Shown: positions 39,142-48,484, numbered from the stretch's first letter. The stretch: 64,000 nucleotides of DNA from Nocardia otitidiscaviarum NBRC 14405 (GCF_000308635.1 NZ_BAGD01000030.1:1-64000); one strand, 5' to 3'. Notes: a model not told the origin generated them from the letters alone. Numbers and translations: made by a program.

Positions 39142-40311
39142 TCAGCGCACCGGCGGCAGCGTCCGTTCGTTCGGATCCACCCCCGTGGGCTGATTCGCGC
39201 CATTGTCGGGCACATTCGGCCGCGGCGCATTGCCCGAGCCGCGAATCTGTTGTTCGGCGGGCGGATTCACGCAGTAGTTCCAGCGGCGGAAGGTACCGTC
39301 CTGCACCACGTACTGGGGGGTCTGCTTGGTCGGGTACTGGCAGAACGGGCGCGGCCAGATGTCGACGATGGTGTAGAACTCACCGTCGTGCGCGGGCACG
39401 CCCATGGCGGAGGTGCCGATCAGCAGCGACGGGAACAGCGCCCGCAGGGCCGGAATACGCAGTTGGGCCGCGCGGACCACGGCGCTGAGATTGGTCGCCA
39501 GGCTGGTGATGGGGTCGGCATTGCGGTCCAGCGTCCGCGCCGCCACGTCGATCATGCCCGGCGCGTCGTCGAGCAGTGCCCGGATCTCGGCGTCGGCGGC
39601 GGTGACCTGATCGATGAGAATGCGCGAACTGCGGGTCAGCGTGCCCAGATCCGGTTGGGCCTGGGAGGTGGTGGCGGCGATGGTGCGCAGGCTGGTGATG
39701 AGATTGGTGGTCTGCGGCAGCAGATTGTCCAACCCGGCCACGGCCAGGCTGATGCCGTTCACGAAGGCGCGGAACTGGTCCGGTCCGCCGCTGAGCGCGA
39801 TATCGAGTTCGTCCAGGATGACGGCGAACTTGTCGGGATCGATCTGGGCGATGAGCTCGCTGGAGTCGATCAGGACCTCCGAGAGCGGCACCGGGGTGGA
39901 GGTGCGGGCGGCGTCGAACGGCACCACCGCGCCGTCGTCGAGGTAGGGACCCCGATCGGTATTGGGCACGAAGTCGATGTACTGCTCGCCGGCAGCGGAC
40001 AGCGCGTGCACCTGGACGGCCGTATCCTTCGGAATCCGGTATCGGTTGTCGACTTCCGCGCGCACCGCCACCGCGGCACCGGCGTCGGTGAGTTCGACGG
40101 CCGTGATCTCGCCGATCCGGTAGCCGCGCCAGGTGACATTGTTACCCGCCTGCAAACCGCCTGACCGGTCCAATTGGATGGTCACCGTGTACGTCGATCC
40201 GGGTGGTCGCACCCGCATCACGTCGAACAGCAGATAACCGCCTCCGACCAGTACTCCGAGCGCGAGGGTGAGACCGCTGGCCAGAAACCTGTGACGCTGG
40301 GGATTGCTCAC
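39142..40311 (-). CDS. Orphan MCE-family (MlaD-like) protein
   Basis: Encodes 389 residues with one N-terminal membrane helix (SGLTLALGVLVGGGYLLFDV), then an MlaD/MCE domain (YTVTIQLDRSGGLQAGNNVTWRGYRIGEI...AEVDNRYRIPKDTAVQVHALSAAGEQYIDF), a helical region, and a Pro/Asn-rich tail. MCE proteins form periplasmic lipid-transport assemblies, normally six genes with two YrbE permeases. Here it stands alone. The GTG at 40311 follows AAAGGTGG. Eight conserved-looking bases after its stop begin the spacer to the crotonase-like gene, which may share its transcript. Confidence 0.88.
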   Translation of the reverse strand: MSNPQRHRFLASGLTLALGVLVGGGYLLFDVMRVRPPGSTYTVTIQLDRSGGLQAGNNVTWRGYRIGEITAVELTDAGAAVAVRAEVDNRYRIPKDTAVQVHALSAAGEQYIDFVPNTDRGPYLDDGAVVPFDAARTSTPVPLSEVLIDSSELIAQIDPDKFAVILDELDIALSGGPDQFRAFVNGISLAVAGLDNLLPQTTNLITSLRTIAATTSQAQPDLGTLTRSSRILIDQVTAADAEIRALLDDAPGMIDVAARTLDRNADPITSLATNLSAVVRAAQLRIPALRALFPSLLIGTSAMGVPAHDGEFYTIVDIWPRPFCQYPTKQTPQYVVQDGTFRRWNYCVNPPAEQQIRGSGNAPRPNVPDNGANQPTGVDPNERTLPPVR

Positions 40312-40527
40312 GAGCCACCTTTGCCGCCGGGTACCGGAACACTGCAACAGCTAACTCTTGGCGAAAACTCGCCCATAGTAGCGGGTCCGCGTGCGCCGAT
40401 TGCGTGATTGCGACACGACCCACGCGTCATGTGACGACACGCCGGTGTGGTGGGGTACTCTTCGCGCAGCTAATGGACGGCAACCGAGGTTCGGGGGCCG
40501 GAAGTGTGCTGGGGAAAGGGAGATTCG

Positions 40528-40929
40528 ATGATCGCCCGCCGCGTGTGGTTGGCCGGTGTCGCAGGTGCGTGTGCGGTACTGGCGTCGGGATGTGCTGATC
40601 GGGACGACACCACCACCGAGGCGTTCGGTGCGGAACCGGCCGCGACGGACGCGTCGAACGCGCAGCGCAGTGTCTTCGTCACCGAGTGCGGGGGCACGGC
40701 GGCCGGGTGGCGGGCCGCGGGGGTGGTGAGCAACCTCGATGACGTCGAGCACCGCTACGCGGTCGTGGTCAGCTTCGTCACGCCGGAGTCGACCGTACTG
40801 GAGCGCACCCGCACCGAGGTGCTGGTGCAGCCGGGGGCAACGGAGAACTTCACCACCGAAACCCGGCTCGATCCGGTGCGGCGGCCGGATTCCGTGGCGT
40901 GCGTGCTGCGGGATGTGGAACAGCTCTGA
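40528..40929 (+). CDS. Putative lipoprotein
   Basis: Encodes 133 residues with a signal peptide ending in the lipobox LASGC (Cys22), so it is probably lipid-anchored outside the membrane. The mature part has two further cysteines (in TECGG and VACVL), which could pair. The strand-rich sequence YAVVVSFVTPESTVLERTRTEVLVQPG looks like a small beta-sandwich, as in FxLYD-type extracytoplasmic domains. The ATG at 40528 follows AAAGGGAG. It is divergent from the MCE gene. A 12-bp inverted repeat, CGTCA-TG-TGACG, sits between them at 40425-40436. No specific function is known. Confidence 0.75.
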   Translation: MIARRVWLAGVAGACAVLASGCADRDDTTTEAFGAEPAATDASNAQRSVFVTECGGTAAGWRAAGVVSNLDDVEHRYAVVVSFVTPESTVLERTRTEVLVQPGATENFTTETRLDPVRRPDSVACVLRDVEQL

Positions 40930-41100
40930 ACTCGGCGTACCGATTGCCGGGAGGCTGCTCCGGGCTCGGGTCGAACCCGCCCGGCGGGGGCCGCGCAGGG
41001 CTTAGGATCAGCAGCGGGCCGAACTCTCCGTTGTGGATTTGTCGGTGCCATGGTGCATGCTCTTGGGCACGCAAGTGTCCACCACCGCTCGGAGTGCCCC

Positions 41101-41946
41101 ATGTCGTCCCGCCGCACCAAGCCACAGCCCTTGTCGGATAGCGAGATTCGGCAGATCGCCACGGATATCGAGGCCGGCCGTCCGCCGATGGTGTGGTTCA
41201 CGGCCGCGGCGGTCGGGGTGCCGGAGGGGCGGTCCGGGAAGGTGCTCGCACTCGGTGATCCCTCCGAGGGCGATTTCCTACAGATAAAACCGACCGGCTC
41301 GAAAGATGTGATGGCCTTCGGCCCCACCGAGGTCACCCTGATCAAACCGGCCCGGCCCCAGAAGGACGCCGCGGCCGGGAAGAAGGCGACCGCGGCCAAG
41401 GCCGCGGCCGCCGCGACAACGACCGACGCGAAACCGCCTGTAGCGAAACCGACAACGGCAACCAGGAAGGATTCCACTGTGACGATGTCGTCGCCCGCGA
41501 CCATGCCATCGGCCCAGCCGAGCGCATCGCCCACGCCCGATCCCGCAGCGGCGCAGCCCGGCTCGGCGCCGGAGCCCGCGGGCACCGCCGCCACCTCCAA
41601 CAACGACACGGGCAAGGCGGCCAAGCCCGCCGGGTCTCGCCCCGCCCGCAATGCCGCCGCCGCATCCCGCAAGGCCAAGGCCCCGGAGGTGACCGTCACC
41701 CTCTCCGGCACCGCCGACGGTGAATGGACCCTCGATGTCGTCAACGGCAAGAAGCGCACCATTCGCGGTCTCTCGGTGCCGAGTTCGTCGGTAGCCCAAG
41801 CGGCCAAGATCCTGCACCCGGAGGTCGCCGAGGTGGTCGACTCCGTACTCGAGGCGGTGCGCGGCGCCCAGCGCGCCAAGGTGGAACAGTTGCAGGCCGA
41901 ACTGGAGAACGCCCGCCGCCTGCTCGACGAGCTCGGCAGCAACTGA
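41101..41946 (+). CDS. DUF6319-like Ala/Pro/Lys-rich protein
   Basis: Encodes 281 residues. An N-terminal folded part of about 80 residues (LSDSEIRQIATDIEAGRPPMVWFTAAAVGVPEGRSGKV...) is followed by a long low-complexity Ala/Pro/Thr/Lys linker (about 85-195). A C-terminal part (EVTVTLSGTADGEWTLDVVNGKKR) ends in a coiled coil (RAKVEQLQAELENARRLLDEL). The arrangement recalls DUF6319 proteins of mycolic-acid actinomycetes; that name is from memory. There is no signal or membrane segment, and the basic linker could bind nucleic acid or a polymer. An earlier in-frame ATG exists at 41050, but the one at 41101 has GGAG close by. Confidence 0.7.
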   Translation: MSSRRTKPQPLSDSEIRQIATDIEAGRPPMVWFTAAAVGVPEGRSGKVLALGDPSEGDFLQIKPTGSKDVMAFGPTEVTLIKPARPQKDAAAGKKATAAKAAAAATTTDAKPPVAKPTTATRKDSTVTMSSPATMPSAQPSASPTPDPAAAQPGSAPEPAGTAATSNNDTGKAAKPAGSRPARNAAAASRKAKAPEVTVTLSGTADGEWTLDVVNGKKRTIRGLSVPSSSVAQAAKILHPEVAEVVDSVLEAVRGAQRAKVEQLQAELENARRLLDELGSN

Positions 41947-41954
41947 CCTGCCGT

Positions 41955-41997
41955 CCCGCCCGGTCCGTCGCGCCGCCGCGCGACCGGCTGGGCGGGG
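41955..41997. terminator. Possible bidirectional terminator
   Basis: A GC-rich imperfect inverted repeat (CCCGCCCGGTC / GACCGGCTGGGCGGG) lies between two convergent genes, the DUF6319-like gene and the diguanylate cyclase. The arms pair except for a small bulge. Confidence 0.4.
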
Positions 41998-42001
41998 CCG
42001 C

Positions 42002-43567
42002 TCAGACCGCCGTCTCCCGCTGCCAGGCCGGTGGATCGGCGGGCTGGACCGGGGGCGCCTCGTCCTGGAACACGTAGCCGAGCGAGAACTCCTTGGCCTG
42101 GTACATGGCCGAATCCGCCTCGCGCAGTAGGTCGTATACAGTGGTGTCACTGCCCCGTCCGCCGCTGCACGCGACACCGATACTGGCCGCGATCCGCACC
42201 TCCGCCGCACTGAGCTCGAACGGCTCACCGAGCGCGGCCAGCAGCCGCTCCGCCAGGAGGGTGGCCTGCTGCCGTCCCACCGGAGTGAGCACCACGAATT
42301 CATCACCGCCGTAGCGGGCGGCGGCGTCGTCGCGCCGGATGATGCGTCGAATCCGCGCCGCCGCATTGGCGATCAACTCGTCACCCACCGCGTGCCCGTA
42401 GTTGTCGTTGACCCGTTTGAACCCGTCCAGGTCGATGAACAGCAGCGCCAGCGGCGCCTCACCCCAGCGCTCGCGATTGCGGTGCAGCGCCCGCAGCAGT
42501 GCCGCGCGATTGAGCAGTCCGGTCAGCATGTCGTGATCGGCCTGATACTGCGCCCGCCGCTCACTGCGCGCGCTGCGTTCGATGGCACGCTCACTGCGCA
42601 GCAGCATTCCGGCCAGCAGCAGCGCGAACAGCGAGGACACCACCAGCCGGTCCACCGGATCCAGGCTCGAACCCACCACCGGAACCAGCGACGCCACGAT
42701 GAGCACGATGGCGATGATGCTGGCCCGCTGCCGTGACCGGTGCGACAGGATTCGCCGCGGTTCCCCGAGCGTGACCATGGTGGGGTGCAGGGCCGCCACC
42801 CCGATCAGCGTGTACGCCAGTTGCAGTGGCACCAGCAGGATCTCGTGCTCGATCACCGCCGATCCGGCCGTCTCCAGGTTGTAGCCCAGATCGCCCGCCA
42901 GAATGATCAGCATGGCCAGGTGCACCAGACGCAGGGAGTATTCCGAACGCGCCGAGGTCACCACCGAATGCGCGACCACGGTCAGCATGAGCGCGTCCAC
43001 CACCGGGTAGGTGGCGGCGGTCAGCGTGGTGAACGAGATCCGCTCGGCCGCGTGCAGGATCGGCGAGATGAGGAAGGTCCACGAGGCCAGCAGCGCACCC
43101 AACCCGATGAGCGCGGAATCCAGCAGCAGATCGTGATCGGTGCTGCGCTTGCGGGGCCGCAGCCACAGCACCGCCGCCACGCCGATACCGCAGTATCCGG
43201 TGAGCGTGAACAGGTCGTCGAACGGATGCGTCTGCGAGTGCGTGACATCGCGCAGTACCGCCCCGATGGTGAACTGCACGGCGGAGATCGAGAGCAGATA
43301 CCACGGCAGCGGCTGCGGGGGTGCGTAGCGGCGCAGCCCCACCCCGATCATGGTCACGCTGGCGATGACGGAAACGCTGAGCGTGAACACACCGAAGGAG
43401 CGGGAAGCCACAAGCAGCAGCAGGGTCAGCAGGCAGAGCAGAAATCCGAACAGCACGGTGCGCCAACAGGATCCGAATAGTCGACCGGACCTCTCCGTTG
43501 GCCCTGCCTCCCTGCCCACCAGCCGCCCCCTTTGTCCGCTCCGTCCCCGATGAAGCCGCCACTTCAT
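42002..43567 (-). CDS. Membrane diguanylate cyclase (GGDEF)
   Basis: Encodes 521 residues. About nine or ten hydrophobic helices (first FGFLLCLLTLLLLVA) form an integral membrane sensor region. A coiled linker and a C-terminal GGDEF domain follow. The active site YGGDEFVVL is intact, as is the substrate region LFIDLDGFKRVNDNYGHAVGDEL. An inhibitory-site RRDD (RxxD) lies five residues before GGDEF. It should therefore make cyclic di-GMP and be product-inhibited. There is no EAL domain. The frame is open to 43765. I chose the ATG at 43567, 17 bases after GGAGG, although a later or earlier start is possible. It is divergent from the symporter gene. Confidence 0.88.
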   Translation of the reverse strand: MKWRLHRGRSGQRGRLVGREAGPTERSGRLFGSCWRTVLFGFLLCLLTLLLLVASRSFGVFTLSVSVIASVTMIGVGLRRYAPPQPLPWYLLSISAVQFTIGAVLRDVTHSQTHPFDDLFTLTGYCGIGVAAVLWLRPRKRSTDHDLLLDSALIGLGALLASWTFLISPILHAAERISFTTLTAATYPVVDALMLTVVAHSVVTSARSEYSLRLVHLAMLIILAGDLGYNLETAGSAVIEHEILLVPLQLAYTLIGVAALHPTMVTLGEPRRILSHRSRQRASIIAIVLIVASLVPVVGSSLDPVDRLVVSSLFALLLAGMLLRSERAIERSARSERRAQYQADHDMLTGLLNRAALLRALHRNRERWGEAPLALLFIDLDGFKRVNDNYGHAVGDELIANAAARIRRIIRRDDAAARYGGDEFVVLTPVGRQQATLLAERLLAALGEPFELSAAEVRIAASIGVACSGGRGSDTTVYDLLREADSAMYQAKEFSLGYVFQDEAPPVQPADPPAWQRETAV

Positions 43568-43909
43568 CGTAGGTCCGCGATTCCTCCGCCATGAGGTCAC
43601 CCGGTGCGCACTGGGCGCGGCTCGTTGGGGGGTGAGGTGAACCCCGTGTACGGCCATACGGTCCCGGGTAGCAGAGTCGATCATGTCACGAAAACAAGCT
43701 TCCCGTATCGGACTTGGACGAACGCGTAGGACTGCTTTTCGCAAGGTTCGCTGTGCATGCTGCACTGTGAGGTTTCGATGCCGAGGGTCGGGCGTGTGAC
43801 CCGGTGCCAGGCGTGTCCCACACGATCATCACCGGCGCTACGGACTGGACAGTTAGTATTCGCCGCACGGTTGTTCGTCTCCGCCCGATCGTCTCGTCAG
43901 GAGAGCTGT
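43568..43909. other. Divergent intergenic region, diguanylate cyclase / symporter
   Basis: About 340 bases between two divergent starts. It is less GC-rich than its surroundings and should hold both promoters. A 13-base palindrome CGTGT-CCC-ACACG at 43812-43824 is a possible operator. I cannot place -35/-10 boxes with confidence. If the cyclase starts further upstream, part of this is coding. Confidence 0.5.
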
Positions 43910-45643
43910 ATGCCGTTCCACGTCGCCGGTTCCGCCGAACCCCTCACCGCCGTACTCGCCGACGGGCAATTGCGGCTGGATGCCGATCCCGTCGACTACG
44001 CGCTGGTAGCGCTGTATTTCATCTTCGTTCTCGGCATCGGTCTGCTGGCCCGGCAGCGGGTTTCGTCGAGTATCGACTTTTTCCTGTCCGGACGTTCGCT
44101 GCCCGCCTGGGTGACCGGTCTGGCCTTCATCTCCGCCAATCTCGGCGCGGTCGAGATCATGGGCATGTCCGCCAACGGTGCGGAGTACGGCATGCCGACC
44201 ATGCACTACTTCTGGATCGGCGCGGTGCCGGCCATGCTGTTCCTGGGCGTGGTGATGATGCCGTTCTACTACGGCTCCAAGGTGCGCAGCGTCCCGGAAT
44301 TCATGCGGCGGCGCTTCGGACCGGGTGCGCACCTGGTCAACGCGCTCAGCTTCGCGGTGGCGCAGGTGCTCATCGCCGGGGTCAACCTGTACCTGCTCGG
44401 CACCATCCTCAATGTGCTGCTGGGCTGGCCGCTGTGGGTGTCGGTGATGGCGGCCGCGGTGATCGTGCTCTCCTACATCACGCTGGGCGGGTTGTCGGCG
44501 GCCATCTACAACGAGGTGCTGCAGTTCTTCGTGATCGTGGCCGCCCTGCTGCCGCTGACACTGGTCGGTCTGCACAAGGTGGGCGGCTGGGATGGCCTGC
44601 GCGACAAGGTGATCGCCGGTCCCGGCGGCGCGCAGCAGGTCGAGGCGTGGCCGGGTAATGAGCTGTCCGGCTTCGCTAACAACTTCATGTCCATTCTCGG
44701 CATCGTGTTCGGCCTCGGCTTCGTGCTGTCGTTCGGGTACTGGACCACCAATTTCGTCGAGGTGCAGCGCGCCATGGCGACGCACTCGATCTCCGCCGCG
44801 CGGCGCACGCCGATCATCGGCGCGTATCCGAAGATGTTCATCCCCTTCATCGTCGTCATTCCGGGCATGATCTCCGCGGTGCTGGTGCCGCAGATCATCG
44901 ACCTCAAGGCGCAGACCGCGGCGAATCCGGACTACCAGGGCGACACCACCTACAACCAGGCGCTGCTGTACCTCATGAAGGACACGCTGCCCAACGGGCT
45001 GCTGGGGGTGGGGCTGGCCGGACTCCTCGCGGCGTTCATGGCCGGTATGGCGGCCAATGTCTCGGCGTTCAACACCGTGTTCAGCTACGACCTGTGGCAG
45101 CAGTACGTGGTCAAGGACCGGGAGGACGGGTACTACCTGCGCGTGGGCCGCCTGGCCACCGTCGGCGCGACCGTCGCCGCCATCGGCACCGCGTTCATCG
45201 CCGGGAATTTCGGCAATATGATGGACTATCTGCAAACGCTGTTCAGCTTCTTCAACGCACCGCTGTTCGCGACCTTCATCTTGGGCATGTTCTGGAAGCG
45301 CATGACACCGGCCGCCGGATGGGCGGGCCTGGTGGCCGGAACCGCCTCCGCCATCGTCGTTTTCATCCTGCACGAGGCCGGTGTCTTCCATTTGTCCGGG
45401 CAGGGTTCGAGTTTCGTGGCGGCGGGCGTGGCATTCGCGGTGGATATCGTGGTGAGCGTGGTCGTCACCCAGGTGTCGCAGCCCAGGCCCGCGGCGGAAC
45501 TGGTCGGCCTGGTCTACTCCGAGACTCCCAAAGAGGTGCGTACCGACCCGGAATCGGACACGCTGCCCTGGTATCAGCGGCCCGTCCTGCTGGCCGGTAT
45601 CGCCCTGGTCATCGTCATCGCCCTCAATGTCTTCGTCGGCTGA
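43910..45643 (+). CDS. Sodium:solute symporter (SSS family)
   Basis: Encodes 577 residues with about 13-14 membrane helices, a typical length for vSGLT/SLC5-type sodium symporters. Family segments include SSSIDFFLSGRSLPAWVTGLAFISANLGAVEIMG near TM1-TM2, FGYWTTNFVEVQRAMAT, and GLLAAFMAGMAANVSAFNTVFSYDLW. The sequence is closest in style to the inositol/glucose-like branch, but the substrate cannot be read from it. The ATG at 43910 follows CAGGAGAG. The next gene starts 25 bases downstream and probably shares its transcript. Confidence 0.9.
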   Translation: MPFHVAGSAEPLTAVLADGQLRLDADPVDYALVALYFIFVLGIGLLARQRVSSSIDFFLSGRSLPAWVTGLAFISANLGAVEIMGMSANGAEYGMPTMHYFWIGAVPAMLFLGVVMMPFYYGSKVRSVPEFMRRRFGPGAHLVNALSFAVAQVLIAGVNLYLLGTILNVLLGWPLWVSVMAAAVIVLSYITLGGLSAAIYNEVLQFFVIVAALLPLTLVGLHKVGGWDGLRDKVIAGPGGAQQVEAWPGNELSGFANNFMSILGIVFGLGFVLSFGYWTTNFVEVQRAMATHSISAARRTPIIGAYPKMFIPFIVVIPGMISAVLVPQIIDLKAQTAANPDYQGDTTYNQALLYLMKDTLPNGLLGVGLAGLLAAFMAGMAANVSAFNTVFSYDLWQQYVVKDREDGYYLRVGRLATVGATVAAIGTAFIAGNFGNMMDYLQTLFSFFNAPLFATFILGMFWKRMTPAAGWAGLVAGTASAIVVFILHEAGVFHLSGQGSSFVAAGVAFAVDIVVSVVVTQVSQPRPAAELVGLVYSETPKEVRTDPESDTLPWYQRPVLLAGIALVIVIALNVFVG

Positions 45644-45668
45644 CCCCGCCGGATAGGAAAGGCCCGCC

Positions 45669-45908
45669 ATGCTGTTCGATATCCGCACCATCGTCGGCGC
45701 ACTGCTCGCCTGCTACGGCCTCATCGTCCTGGTGACGGGCCTGACCTACGACGCCGCCGAACAGGAGGCCAAAACCGGCGGCATCGACATCAACCAGTGG
45801 ACCGGCATCGGCATGCTCATCGCCGCCGCCGTCTTCTTCACCTGGGTTCGCCTGCGCCCCGTCCAGGTCCCGCCCACCCCGCCGGAGAACGAGAAGCCCG
45901 CCGAATAG
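45669..45908 (+). CDS. Small membrane protein paired with the symporter
   Basis: Encodes 79 residues with two hydrophobic helices (IVGALLACYGLIVLVTGLTY and WTGIGMLIAAAVFFTWVRL) and a Pro/Glu-rich tail. It has AGGAAAGG before the ATG and lies directly after the symporter, so it may be an accessory subunit. Small membrane proteins in this position are common in actinobacterial SSS operons. Its own function is unknown. Confidence 0.8.
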   Translation: MLFDIRTIVGALLACYGLIVLVTGLTYDAAEQEAKTGGIDINQWTGIGMLIAAAVFFTWVRLRPVQVPPTPPENEKPAE

Positions 45909-46079
45909 CTCAGCGTCGGCAGGCGCGCGGGCGCGTCGCGCGCGTGTCCACCGCGGCATCGGTAACGAACGATCGCCGTACTCCCGACACACAGACGTGG
46001 ATGGACGACGACGCGGTCCTCGTCCCCGTCGCCGCCGGTCGGCACCGTGCCACCGGAACGCATCACCGAAGGTGAGCCA

Positions 46080-46289
46080 ATGGAGTACTTCGCGCCCCGC
46101 TCGCTCGAACTCGTCGACTGCACGGTCGAATTGGAGAACCTGACCAGACTGGACCTCTCGAACGTGCTGGCCCTACACCGGGATTGCGATCCGGGGATCT
46201 GCTCCCTGCATTCCCGCGCCGCATCCCTGCTCGGCATCGCCCACGGCCCGGCACCCGCGCGTCGTCACCCGCGGTTACCGAACCACTGA
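46080..46289 (+). CDS. Small conserved-type protein with Cys-x-x-x-x-Cys segment
   Basis: Encodes 69 residues. The segment LHRDCDPGICSLHSRAASLLG resembles small actinobacterial hypothetical proteins with a HRDCDPxxC core. The ATG at 46080 follows GAAGGTGAG. The stop is followed after 5 bases by a perfect hairpin, which supports a real gene. The two close cysteines and a histidine could hold a metal, but that is speculation. Confidence 0.55.
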   Translation: MEYFAPRSLELVDCTVELENLTRLDLSNVLALHRDCDPGICSLHSRAASLLGIAHGPAPARRHPRLPNH

Positions 46290-46294
46290 GGTTC

Positions 46295-46321
46295 GAACCG
46301 CGCTGGGCGGCAGCGCGGTTC
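46295..46321 (+). terminator. Hairpin terminator after the small Cys gene
   Basis: A perfect 9-bp stem (GAACCGCGC / GCGCGGTTC) with a 9-base loop lies between the small Cys ORF and the convergent ATPase gene. No U-tract follows, as is usual in this kind of genome. Confidence 0.6.
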
Positions 46322-46374
46322 ACCCGCGGGTCTGCGGTGGGTTCGGGTCCGGTGTCGTCATTGCGGAGACGAAA

Positions 46375-48462
46375 TCACCGAGGCGGCGCTGCCTTTCGTT
46401 CCGACGGACGAATCGTGAGGCCGATGGGCGCGGGTTCCGCGCAGCAGTCACAGGCCGGGGTGGCTGCCGACGGTCGTGTGGCGCGGATGTCGAACGATGG
46501 GGGAGTACCGACCGGTTGCATGGTTGGCAGGTCGGCACGACGGCGCAGCCGGGCGGCGCGGATGCCGTTGGCGATGACGAAGACCTCGGCGAGTTCGTGG
46601 ATGAAGACCACGGTGGCCAGGCCGAGGACGCCGGTGGCGGCGAGCGGGACCAGCGACAGCACGATCGCGGCCGACAGGCCCATGTTCTGGAGCATGATCG
46701 CGCGGGCGCGGCGGGCGTGCCGGACGGCGTGCGGCAGTTGGCGCAGGTCGTGCCCGAGCAGTGCGATATCGGCGGTCTCGATGGCGACATCGGTTCCCAT
46801 GGCGCCCATGGCGATTCCGATATCGGCGGTGGCCAGCGCGGGGGCGTCGTTGACGCCGTCGCCGACCATGGCGACCGCGCCGGGGCGCTCCCGGCGCAGC
46901 CGGGCGATGTGGTCGGCCTTGTCGGTGGGAAGCAGCTCGGCATGGACGTCGTCGATACCCGCCCGTGCGGCGAGCGCGGCCGCCGTGCGGGCGTTGTCGC
47001 CGGTCAGCATGGCCACCCGCACCCCGGCCCGGTGGAGGTCGGCGACGGTGTCGGCGGCCTCGGGGCGCAGTTCGTCACGGATGCCGACCAGTCCGATCAG
47101 GACGTGATCGTATTCGAGCAGCGCGACCGTCACACCGGCGTCTTGGAGTCGATCGACATGGTCGGCGAGTGCGCCGGTACGAATCCAGCCGGGCTTGCCG
47201 AGGCGGGCCGCCCGCCCGTCCACGATGCCCTCGATCCCCGCACCGGGAACGGTGGTGACGTCCCGTGCGGGCGCGGCGGGTGCGGGAGCGTCGGCCAGAA
47301 TCGCGGCGGCGAGCGGATGTTCACTGCGCGCCTCCAGCGCGGCGGCGAGCGCGTGGACCCGTTCGGGAGAATGGTCCGCGGTGGGAACGATCTCGACGAC
47401 AGTGGGCCGGTTGCGGGTCAGCGTGCCGGTCTTGTCCAGCGCGACCGTGCGCACCGCGCCCAGCGCTTCCAGCGCCGCGCCACCCTTGACCAGCACCCCG
47501 AGCCGGGTGGCGGCGCCGACCGCGGCGATGACGGTGACCGGCACCGAAATGGCCAGGGCGCACGGGGCGGCGGCGACCAGCACCACCAGCGCACGTTCGA
47601 ACCACAGCGCCGGATCGCCGAAAACACCGCCGAGCGCGGCGATTCCGGCGGCGAGCACCATGACCGCGGGCACCAGCGGGCGGGCCAACCGGTCGGCCAG
47701 CCGCTGCCGGGAACCCTTGCGCCGCTGGGCGTCCTCGACCACGCGGACGACCTTGGCCAGCGAGTTGTCCGCCACGGTCGCGGTCGCCCGCACCACCAGC
47801 GCGCCGCGGGCATTGATCGACCCGGCGAACACCGCGTCACCCGGGCCGACCTCCACCGGCACCGACTCCCCGGTCACCGCGGCGGTGTCCAGACTCGAAC
47901 GCCCTTCGCGCACCATGCCGTCGCTGGCGATCCGGTCACCCGCCCGCACCAGCATCAGGTCCCCGACCAGCAGTTCACCGGGCTCGATGGTGGCTTCGCG
48001 GCCGTCGCGCAGCACGCGCACCCGGTCCGGCACCAGGGTGAGCAGCGCCCGCAACCCCTGGCGGGTGCGCGCGAGCGAATAGTCCTCCAGGGCTTCGCTG
48101 ATGGAGAACAGGAACGCCAGCATCGCCGCCTCGGCGAACTGCCCCAGCGCCAGCGCGCCGATCAATGCGATCGTCATCAGCGTGGCGACGCCGATCCGCC
48201 GCCGCAGCAGTGCCCGCACCGCACCCGGTACGAAGGTCGTCCCGCCGACCGCCGCCGCTGCCAGGTGCGTCGCGGTGGCCCCGGCCTCGAAGCCGGACCA
48301 GCCCGCCGCGAAACCGCCCAGCAGCAGCACCCCCGCCACACCGGCCAGCCGGAGTTCCCGCACCTGCCACAACCGCTGCGGGCGTTCGTCTCCGGCGTCC
48401 GGCGCGGCCGCGTTCCCGTGTTCGCCGGGGCCTTCGTCGATGCCGCAGCACGCGTCGCTCAT
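46375..48462 (-). CDS. Heavy-metal P1B-type ATPase (CadA/CtpG-like)
   Basis: Encodes a 695-residue metal-exporting ATPase. All catalytic parts are present: TGES in the actuator domain, DKTGTLT with the phosphorylated Asp, the SEHPLAAAIL motif of metal ATPases, MLTGDN and GDGVNDAPAL. The transmembrane metal motif reads APC (AAAPCALAIS) instead of the usual CPC. There is no HMA domain; instead there are Cys-rich ends (DACCGID near the start and CDCCAEP near the end). It starts 22 bases after a CmtR-like repressor, as in the cadmium/lead operon of M. tuberculosis (cmtR-ctpG), so export of soft divalent metals is likely. The frame is open upstream, but the ATG at 48462 avoids overlap with the repressor. 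Confidence 0.9.
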   Translation of the reverse strand: MSDACCGIDEGPGEHGNAAAPDAGDERPQRLWQVRELRLAGVAGVLLLGGFAAGWSGFEAGATATHLAAAAVGGTTFVPGAVRALLRRRIGVATLMTIALIGALALGQFAEAAMLAFLFSISEALEDYSLARTRQGLRALLTLVPDRVRVLRDGREATIEPGELLVGDLMLVRAGDRIASDGMVREGRSSLDTAAVTGESVPVEVGPGDAVFAGSINARGALVVRATATVADNSLAKVVRVVEDAQRRKGSRQRLADRLARPLVPAVMVLAAGIAALGGVFGDPALWFERALVVLVAAAPCALAISVPVTVIAAVGAATRLGVLVKGGAALEALGAVRTVALDKTGTLTRNRPTVVEIVPTADHSPERVHALAAALEARSEHPLAAAILADAPAPAAPARDVTTVPGAGIEGIVDGRAARLGKPGWIRTGALADHVDRLQDAGVTVALLEYDHVLIGLVGIRDELRPEAADTVADLHRAGVRVAMLTGDNARTAAALAARAGIDDVHAELLPTDKADHIARLRRERPGAVAMVGDGVNDAPALATADIGIAMGAMGTDVAIETADIALLGHDLRQLPHAVRHARRARAIMLQNMGLSAAIVLSLVPLAATGVLGLATVVFIHELAEVFVIANGIRAARLRRRADLPTMQPVGTPPSFDIRATRPSAATPACDCCAEPAPIGLTIRPSERKAAPPR

Positions 48463-48484
48463 CGTCGCACTCGCTCTCGTGTGT

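Noticed and set aside
46281..46330. GGTTCGAACC at the small Cys gene as a tRNA T-loop
   Set aside because: It is part of a simple 9-bp hairpin; no acceptor, D or anticodon arms can be built around it.
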